The notes under the pieces: generated by a model
What the model was told of the DNA's origin: nothing
Database searches by the model: none
What the model saw: the letters and a program-made list of their open reading frames with translations, nothing else
Shown here: piece by piece, positions 56,877 through 64,000 of the stretch
Layout of the letters: every line of letters begins with the position of its first letter
Position numbering within the stretch: position 1 is the stretch's first letter
NCBI GenBank assembly: GCA_026770575.1
Contig: MU657194.1
Coordinates: 378,416-442,415, forward strand
From: Pelagophyceae sp. CCMP2097
Lineage: Eukaryota; Sar; Pelagophyceae
Length of the DNA stretch: 64,000 bases
Reading direction: 5' to 3'
Position numbers and translations under genes: made by a program

Positions 56877-59800
56877 CTAGCCGGCGTGCGGCGTGAGCGC
56901 GCCCGTGCCCGGCTGGACGCGGACGAGGCGCCTTGAAAGTCGTTCGTGCGGCGGGCCACCCGCGGCGCCGCCGTGCGCGGGCACGTCGACCGCGCGGAGC
57001 GCCAGGGATGAGCGCAGCGCGCCCGGGAAGAGCGTCGATTCGACGGTCCACCCTTCGCCGCACCGCGAAATGGAAGCGGAGGCGAACTCGTGCCGCGAAA
57101 CGCACCAGACGTCGCGCCGGTCGGCTTCCCGCGGCACCGCCTCCGGTGCTGGCGCGTCGTCGGGCGCGTCTGGCGCGGCGGCCGCCGTTTGGTCGACGAA
57201 TGCCGCGAGCGACGCGGCGCAGACGACGCCGGCCGTCGCGCGCGCGAGGAGCGATGCGACGCGCCGCGCGGCTGCGTCTGCGCCTCTTGCGGCGTCCGCA
57301 CCGGCGTCCGCGCGCGCGGCGAGCGCGGCGCCGGCGCGGCCGCCCCAGTGCGCGGCGTAGGGCCGTAGTAGAGGCGCGCACTGCGCCGCGGCCATGGACG
57401 CGACTCCCGCGCCGGCGAGGTGGGCAAAGGCGGCGCCAAAGTCGCGTCCGCCGCTTCTGTCGAGTTGCGAGCTCGAATGGCCGCCGTGCGCGCACGACGT
57501 CCCGACCACCGCGTGCCTTAAAGCGCGCACGAGCAGCACCTCCGTCGCCACGGCGTCCGCCGCGGCGTCCGCCGCCGACGGGGCGCGAGACGTTTCCGTC
57601 GCGAACGACGCACAAAGCTCCGACTCGTCGTCCACTGATGCCCGCCCCACCGAGCCGTCCGCGTCCGCGGCGGGCCGCCGCGCGTCGAGGAGGGCCATGA
57701 TACAAGCGTAGGTGAAGAACGTGCCGTCGTCGAGTTTCGGCGGCGCGCCTCTGAAAACACTGCCTCTCGCGCCAAGAAAAAAGTCGAAGAAGAGCACAGC
57801 TTGAGCCGGCGTCGGCCTCGGCGCGCGCAGATTTGCGAAGAAGAAGTCGCCACCGAAGAGCGCAGCGTAGCCCGCGGGCGAGTCGCACGCCGCGGCCGCC
57901 GGCGCCGCGGCAAAGTCGAAAATGGCTTCGCAGATGCCTTCGTAGCCGCGCAGGCCCGCGCCGACGACGGCGTCGTGCTTCACGGCGTCGCGGAGTGCGG
58001 CGGTTGAGCCCGGCGGCGTGGCGCGGAGTAGGGCATAAGCGTCCGAGGCGTCGGCCGACGACGTGGCCCGCGCGCGCCTTACGGAAGCGAGGTGCCGCAC
58101 GACGGCGAGGCGCGCGGCGTCACGCGCCGACCAGCCCGCGAGGGCCTTGACGGCCCCGCGGAGCGCCGCCGCCGCCATGGATGGCCTTGGGTCTGCGTCG
58201 GCGTCGTTTGCGGCGTCGGCAGCGTCATCGTCGCCATAGTCGTCGTCGTCCACGTCTGCCACGTCTGCGGCGAGGTGCGCCAGCGACGCGTCGCGGCGCA
58301 GCGCCCGGCCGATGGCGTCCCACCACTCGCGCGGCGGCGCGGCCGCGTCGGGCGGCGCGGCGTCGAGCGCCACCGCGAACGCCGAGCCAAAGAGCCCCGC
58401 CGCGACGCGCGCTACGGCGTCCGCGTCGGTGCCGTCGATCTCCGCGGCGGCGGCGGCGCACGCGGCGGCGGCGGTGCGCGCGGCGAGTCGCGCCTCGGCT
58501 GTTGCGGCCGCGTCGACGCACGCGGCCACGCCGCAAAACCTTACAAGGTCCAGCAGATTCAGCGCCTGCCTCGGCCGCGCGGCGGCGCACAGAAGAGCCC
58601 AGCGCTCGCACTCGGGCGCCGCCGGCGCCGCGGAGCAGGCCGCGCGCGACCAGGCGCCAGCGGCCGCGGGCGACGCGAGCACCTCGGCCACGGCGCGTGC
58701 GACGAGGCGCTGCGCGTCCGCCGCCGCGTCCGCCGCCGCCCGCGGCAAGCGCGGCGCCGAAGCGTCGACCGCGTCGCCGACCGCCGCGTCGTCGCCGACC
58801 GCGTCGTCACCGACCGCGTCGTCGCCGAGCGCGGAAGCGAGCGCTTCGGCGCATGCGGCGACGGCGCGCGCGACGTCGTCGGACCTCAGGCAGGCCAGCG
58901 CCGCCGGCGGCACGTGCGCCAGCGTCGCGGCGAGTTGTAGGCCCGCGGCGTCCACAGTATCCACAAACACTGCATCTGACCCGCGGCTGAAGATGGCGCG
59001 CAGCGCCTCGGCCGCCGTCACCGGCGCCACCGGTGCTGCCGGCGCATCTTCGTCCGCCGCGGTGGTCTCGGCCGCTTTCTTCGTCTTTTTTCCTTTTTTC
59101 TTCGCCGGTGTCCTACCGCCAGAGGGCGCGTGCCTCGAGTCTCCGTCGCGGCCGTCGGCGCGCGCCTGGGACCAGAAGCCGCCGCCGCCGCCGTGCGGCT
59201 CTGAGAGGTGGGCCGTGTACGAAGGCATGAAGTACGCGGCGACGTCGTGCTCCGCTCGTCTATACGCTTCCAAGGCCGGAAAAGCCACGTCCACGCGCAC
59301 CGTCGAGCCGCGCACGACGGCCGAGACGGCGCCGCCGCCGGCGGCCGCGGGGAGGCGCTGCATGGGCACGGCGACGTAGGCGTCGCGGGCGAGGGCGGCG
59401 TGCATCTCCTCGACCTCGGTCACGCCCGTCGCCTTTCGATATCGAGCATCCCTCGCAGCGCGGTCCGCCTCGGCGTCGGCGGCCTTTTGCTGCTGCCTTG
59501 CTTCAGCGTCCGCCGCCCGGAGTTTCTTCGACTTTTTCGCGGCCTTTGGCGAAGATTCCGGCTCCGCGTCGCCGCACTCCGACCCGAGAAACGTCGCACC
59601 TAGCGCGGCGGGCCCGAGGCCCCTGGATGCGAGGAAGTCAGCTTCCGCTCTTGCCACAATGTCGGCCGGCGAGGGCAAGTCTAGGCCGCAGTCACGAAGT
59701 TTGCCTTCCAAGCCGTGCACGGGCGTCTTGCGCGGCTCGTACGCCAAAAACCGAGCCGTCACGTCGGCCACCTGCCGCCGGCGCGCTTTGTCGACATCGT

Positions 59801-60402
59801 TCTCCATCGCGCGCCGCCGCCGCCGCGCGGCCAGCACGTTTGCGTCGTCCCAATCATCCACGTCGTTTGCACCGAGGACTTCCGCGGAGAGGCGCTGCGC
59901 CAACTCCAGCTCCGTCTCCCTTCCGCGATCCAGCGCTGAAAACAAAGCGCCGCGCGCGCAGAACCGGTAGTACTCGTCCCACTCCTTGGCCTCGGCGGGC
60001 GTTGCGTACGCCGGCGCCTTTGGGACGACAGCGTCCTCGGGCGGCGGCGGCGCCGCGCGCGGCGGGGCCGACGCCGGGACTTTAGACTGCCGCTCCGCGT
60101 ACGCGTCCGTCGCGCCGGCGTGGCCCTCGGCGAGGTGGAAGAGGAGAGCGTGCTGCGCCGACGGCACGTCCTTGCCCGGCCGCGCCCGGACCGCGCGGGC
60201 GGGCGCGAGCTTGTCGACGTCCAAATCGCGGTCCATCGCGCTGAGGACCGCGTCGTGCTCCTCGTACAGCTTGCGCGCCTACAGACCGCCCTCGAGCGCA
60301 CCGGGGAGCGGCGAGGCCACTCACGCGCTCGCCGACTTTGGTGCGCGCGAGCTCCGAGGCGCGCAGTAAAGCGTCGATCTCGTCGATCTCAGCCCGAGAC
60401 AT
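56877..60402 (-). CDS. Unknown 1159-residue Ala-rich protein
   Basis: Exons 60402-60325 and 60278-56877 (GT-AG, 46 bp) join in phase. Start MSRAEIDEIDALLRASELAR/TKVGER, then ARKLYEEHDAVLSAMDRDLD. Other features are an acidic WDEYYRFCARGALFSALDR region, a helical KSKKLRAADAEARQQQKAAD segment, VRGSTVRVDVAFPALEAYRR (beta-like), a Lys-rich linker (KKKGKKTKKAAE), a long Ala-rich helical middle, and PKLDDGTFFTYACIMALLDA with CEAIFDFAAAP. The C-terminus VWCVSRHEFASASISRC is followed by a predicted beta segment. No named domain, signal or membrane span is recognised. Size and character would fit an axonemal or cytoskeletal protein, but that is a guess. Confidence 0.75.
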
Positions 60403-60677
60403 GGCGCCGGCCGGTGTGAAAGGCCGACGGCCGACGCGGGCGGAAAAGGGCCGGAAGAGCCGGCCAAAGGGGCCGCGCGACCGATGTGCAGCCCTTCCAA
60501 AGGTCCGGAGGGCCAACGCCTGCTGTCCGGTCGATAGATCTAGGGATCCCGGGCCCTAGCTTTCGAGTGACTGAATCGAGTCTACGCTCGACCACTGGCA
60601 CGGCGCGAGAACCGAACGTGTTAATGGAAGGAGGCTTCTTAAAGCGGGCCTCGCTCTCCGGCGGAGGCGCCGTACCG
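60403..60677. other. Intergenic, no feature seen
   Basis: A 275-bp spacer between two head-to-tail minus-strand genes. No repeat or RNA gene is seen. Confidence 0.35.
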
Positions 60678-63135
60678 CTAGTGCGCCTTTGGCTTCCTTT
60701 TCGCGGCCTTTGCGCCGTCGGCCTTTGCGCCGTCGGCCGGGGCCTTGGCGGCGCTATTGTCCCAGACGGCCCGGACCCGACCGACAGCGCCAGTCTTGGC
60801 GTCGGCCGGGGCCTTGGGGGCGCCCACGCTCCACTCGGCCCGGACCCTCGTAAGGTCGAAGAGGTCGAGCTCTGGCGCGTACCTGAGCGGACGGTCCACA
60901 GGGGCGACCCAACGGCAACGCACAAGGACCGTCGAGGGGCAGTCGAGGGACAGCAGAGGGGCCGTCTACGAGGGCCCGTCGAGGGACCGTCGAGGGACCG
61001 TCGAGGGACAGCAGAGGGACCGTCTACGAGGGCCCGTCGAGGGACCCTTTCGGAAGGGCCCTCTCGGAGGGGCCGTCTTCGCCCCCCTCCGGAGAGGCGA
61101 CGGCTCCGAGCGCCTTGTCGTTTTCCAAACGTCGCCTGCGCCGTCTCGTGCTCGAAGAGGATCATGGGCGGCATCATGCTGAGGAAGTGGTGCGTGATAA
61201 ACATGTGCCCGAGGTGCCAGTTCACCGAAGACTCGCCGAGCGAGAACGAGACGGCGACCTCGTAGTACGTGCAGCTCAAAAGCGCCGCAACGACCAAAAC
61301 CTTGGCCCACTTCGGCGCCGAATCGTCGCGTACGAGCCACTCGATTACGACGGACCAGATGCCCACGATGGACGTGGCCGCAAAGCAGAGTAGCGGCACG
61401 ATTTCCAACCCACCCATCCAGTGCGCGCCAAACGCCGTCGGGCGGCCCGCGAACCAGGTGAAGACCTCGACGCAGTGGTCGATGCCGCCGCCGACGAGGC
61501 CGAGCCAGCAGACGACCTTGACGGGCACGGGCACATACTTTGGGTAGAGGAAGGCCGCGTTGGCGCAGAGCAAATTCGAGATCAGGTACCTGCGGCGCCA
61601 TCGCCGTCGCCGTTTCGAGGGATCGACGCACCAGATGCCGGAGAGCGGGATGATGGGCCCCGACGCCAGCTGCGTCTCGCCGCGGTGCTCGTAGCCGAGC
61701 TGGCACGCTGCGGCGGCGGCGGAGACGGCGTACGTGAGGCTGCAGAGCGCGATCATGCGCGCGTCGCCCGCGCCCTCGCCCGCGCGCCACGGCAGGAACC
61801 TACCGGCCGAATTCTCCCCGCAAGAGGACCGTTTGACGCTGGGCATTGCGAGAAGAGGTCGATTTGCGGGGCGTAGCGCCAGACGATGAGTGCGGGGAGC
61901 ATGACGACGGTGTTGTGCGTGACGTACGTCTTCCCAAGATGCCAAAGCACGCTCGAGACGCCGAGGCCCGGCATCACCGAAAACTCGAAGCACGCGCCGC
62001 CGGCCAGCGCCAGGACGGCCCCGACCTTTACGTGCAAAGCCGCATCCTCGAGGTAGACGAACTCGAAGACGACGCAGGCAATACCCATTAAAGCGCACGC
62101 CTGCAGCGCCTTCGGCACGTCGCCGCGGCCGGTCCAGTGCGCGCCGAAGGCTTGGTCGTCGCCGTCGTACCATGTCTTTGCCTCGACGACTGCGTCCAAG
62201 CACCCGAGTTGCAGTCCAAGAACGCACAACACTCGTATAAAAGCGGGCACGCGCTTCGGGTACAGGTAGACGGCGTTGGCGCAGAGCATGGTGCTGACGA
62301 CGTACCAGACGCACGACAGCGGCACGAGGGGGCCCGCGGCCCTCGCCTCCGAGTCGCCTCGATGGTCGAAGGCGAGCTGGGCCGCCGCCGCAAACGCCGC
62401 GAATCCAAACGACGATATGATCAGCGCCCTACGCTCGCCCACCGTGTTGCGCGGCAGGTGCCGCATGGCCTCGAACGGGACGGCGATGAGTACGAGGAAG
62501 AGGTTCAACAGTTGACCCCAAATCTTCAAAGCCGTGCACCACCCTCCAACCAACCCAAACCCCTTGACGCCGGCGCCGAGGTCGAATCGGCCGCGCGAAT
62601 GCGCCATCAAAGCGGCGATGGCCGCCGCGTCTACAACTTTCACAAAAATCAGCGGCGGCGGCAGGAGCACGACCCACCACCCGGGGCTGTCGGCGGGCAC
62701 GATGTTTGAGAGCACGCCGACGAAGATGCAGATGACCTGGACGTAGTTGACCCAGGCCACGGCGTTGTGCCGTTCGTACTCGTCCTTGTCCGCCTCGTCA
62801 TAGGAAGAAAACCACTCCTCAAACTCGCGAGCGTCCCAGGGCCCGTCGTGGTTCACGCCCCAGTACCGCGCGTCGATCAGGTCACGGCCCGCCGCCGTGA
62901 ACCGGTCCTCGCCAGCCTAGGGCGCGGGTGCCGCGCGCTCGTAGCACATCTCTTGCACGTCTCGTGCCAGGAATCGGCCGGCTTTGAACCATCGACGCCG
63001 CTGCGCGCGAGCTGCGAGTGCTGCCCCCCGAGGAACATGGCCAGGGCGGCGAATGAGAGCAGGTTGACGAGGAGGACGATTGGGTGGCCGCAGACGCGGA
63101 GGTGCTGCGCCAGGCGCCGCCGCCAGCACGGTGCC
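60678..63135 (-). CDS. Multi-span membrane protein with two homologous halves
   Basis: Start ATG 63135 (MAPCWRRRLAQHLRVCGHPI, first span VLLVNLLSFAALAMFLGG). After an intron ending at an AG near 62920 the frame runs as RYWGVNHDGPWDAREFEEW. Half 1 then has PLSCVWYVVSTMLCANAVYL, AFGAHWTG, VLWHLGKTYVTHNTVVMLPA and WRYAPQIDLF. Half 2 (exons 61799-61632, 61589-61152, 60882-60678) repeats this: PLSGIWYLISNLLCANAAFL, AFGAHWMGG, VNWHLGHMFITHHFLSMMPP and FEYAPELDLF. Introns 61800-61837 (38 bp) and 61590-61631 (42 bp) are GT-AG. Intron 60883-61151 needs a GC donor (GCACGA). The Lys-rich C-terminus is cytosolic-looking. The first donor is unresolved. No transporter family is recognised; conserved His (HLGxxxxTHH) could bind metal (inference). 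Confidence 0.75.
60925..61046. repeat. Minisatellite inside the last intron
   Basis: Repeats of GTCGAGGGACCGTCGAGGGA and GACAGCAGAGGGACCGTCTA type with GAGGGCCC fill much of the 269-bp intron 60883-61151. Two larger copies of about 65 bp can be read, each made of 11-bp GGGACCGTCGA-like subunits. Confidence 0.8.
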
Positions 63136-63827
63136 ATCGGGAGCCGCCGAAAGCCTATACCGGACCGAGGGGAGAGACCCTCGACGAGGCGTGGTCCTGC
63201 GACGACGCCCTTGACACCAATGGAACAGTGGCACCGTCCCCGAGTCCCGCGGCAGTTCTGGGAACAGTATGGAAAATGGTATACAGGTAAATAAGTGTTC
63301 GGGGAAAGGGTTGCGGTCCCCTGCGTTCTGTTTTTTTGCCTAGTGGGGGAAGGTTTCACGTATCGACGCGTGTCGTGGACGAGCGGAGCAGGGCGGGGCA
63401 GAGCGTGGCGTCGACGAGCAGTGATAAGGAGTCCTCCTTAGATTTCCGTAGGAAATAGACGCCGAGTATACCTGGCGGAGGGAGCGTGGGGGAACAGTAG
63501 GGACAACTAGGAGGGGGGACCCACCCACTGAGAGAAGGACACTCGGAACGGGAGTTGAGTTAGGTAGAGAGAGATATGGGTCGGGCGTATCTTCCTCTCA
63601 CGCTCCCCTTGAGTCGTGGCGGAAAACCTCGACTCAAACGAACACGAGTTTCGGCCGTCGGGGCCGCTCCTTGTTGTTGCGGGCGTCTAGCGTGGGCGTT
63701 GGCCGTCAGGGCCTCTCCTTGTCGTTCCGGCCGTCCGGGCCTTCGATTGAGCGTGGGCGTTGGCCGTCAGGGCCTCTCCTTGTCGTTTCGGCGGCGCGTG
63801 ACGCGCGCCGCGACGCATGCGGCGCGC
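63136..63827. other. Intergenic with a 61-bp tandem repeat
   Basis: Upstream of the membrane-protein gene. It contains the repeat at 63649-63790 and otherwise no recognisable gene. The region 63330-63640 shows nothing. Confidence 0.45.
63649..63790 (+). repeat. 61-bp tandem repeat
   Basis: AGCGTGGGCGTTGGCCGTCA followed by GGGCCTCTCCTTGTCGTT occurs at 63689-63726 and 63750-63787. A degenerate earlier copy (GGCCGTCGGGGCCGCTCCTT) lies at about 63653-63690. Confidence 0.8.
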
Positions 63828-64000
63828 TCACTGGTACAGGACGATGATGTTCATCGGCTCCGTGCAGCACCATGCGTCATTGCCCGCGCTGCAGCGGCTG
63901 CCGGTGCGGTGATCCCACAATGCGACGCGGTGCCGTGGAGCGAGGCCACCAGGAAATGCGACGGCCTCGGTGGTGAATTCGGTCCCGCCGGCGGCTTTGT
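63828..64000 (-). CDS. 3' end of a gene running off the right edge
   Basis: On the minus strand the frame from 63998 down to the TGA at 63828-63830 reads GTEFTTEAVAFPGGLAPRHR, then VALWDHRTGSRCSAGNDAWC and a terminal CTEPMNIIVLYQ. The Cys/Trp spacing and the sharp stop look like a genuine secreted-protein C-terminus. The start and most of the gene lie outside the window. Family not recognised. Confidence 0.55.
   Translation of the reverse strand, partial: KAAGGTEFTTEAVAFPGGLAPRHRVALWDHRTGSRCSAGNDAWCCTEPMNIIVLYQ

Noticed and set aside
1..64000. CRISPR arrays, bacterial operons, rRNA genes or plastid genes.
   Set aside because: No regularly spaced short repeats, no Shine-Dalgarno-led polycistrons and no rRNA motifs were seen; all confident genes are nuclear-eukaryotic with introns.

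Overview
The window is nuclear DNA of a eukaryotic alga, most likely a stramenopile and possibly a pelagophyte-type picoalga. It is strongly GC-rich and gene-dense. Genes lie on both strands, often less than 200 bp apart, and carry short phase-consistent introns of mostly 38-110 bp. The proteins are eukaryotic: axonemal dynein, 14-3-3, ribosomal protein S23, Beclin/ATG6, a CaMK-like kinase, a Dispatched-like transporter and a REV1-type polymerase. One weak open frame near 24.2 kb begins with a hydrophobic stretch ending in a SAFAP-like motif, as in secondary red plastids. The organism call is inference; no marker gene is present. About 45 introns can be modelled by matching splice phase and conserved protein sequence. 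At least seven of them appear to be GC-AG.

Layout. 0.5-13.6 kb (+): a complete axonemal dynein heavy chain in six exons. 13.9-16.0 kb (+): a secreted DUF616-type glycosyltransferase-like protein and a small four-exon protein. 16.1-19.7 kb (-): a coiled-coil/EF-hand protein and a frame-broken MYND-RING-Sel1 gene. 19.9-22.0 kb: RPS23 (+) and 14-3-3 (-). 22.0-25.7 kb: a repeat-rich, partly AT-rich accessory stretch with weak open frames. 25.7-29.2 kb: an S49 (SppA-like) peptidase (+) and an unknown 633-residue protein (-). 30.3-34.8 kb: a REV1-like translesion polymerase fused to a polynucleotide-kinase-like domain and a RanBP2 zinc finger, followed by a free-standing paralogue of the kinase. 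35.1-43.4 kb (-): a 1357-residue multi-glycosyltransferase and a Dispatched-like RND transporter. 43.4-48.6 kb (-): an SGNH/PC-esterase-like gene flanked by two copies of a sulfatase tail, one in an intact sulfatase gene. 49.1-49.4 kb: a MITE with an 8-bp target duplication. 49.7-55.5 kb (-): a WW-domain fragment, a coiled-coil protein, an acidic repeat protein and a CaMK-like kinase. 55.7-56.8 kb (+): ATG6/Beclin. 56.9-63.1 kb (-): an unknown 1159-residue protein and a multi-membrane-span protein with two homologous halves. The right edge holds the 3' end of another minus-strand gene.

There is no operon logic. Two loose themes are visible: secreted or extracellular carbohydrate chemistry (DUF616, GT25/DUF707 fusion, esterase, sulfatase) and DNA-damage tolerance (REV1 fusion plus kinase paralogue). 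Several genes (MYND-Sel1, the esterase, the ORF at 33.2-33.9 kb) show one-base frame changes without splice signals, so assembly indels or pseudogenes must be considered. Exon coordinates were derived by hand from splice signals and phase; CDS spans below include introns.
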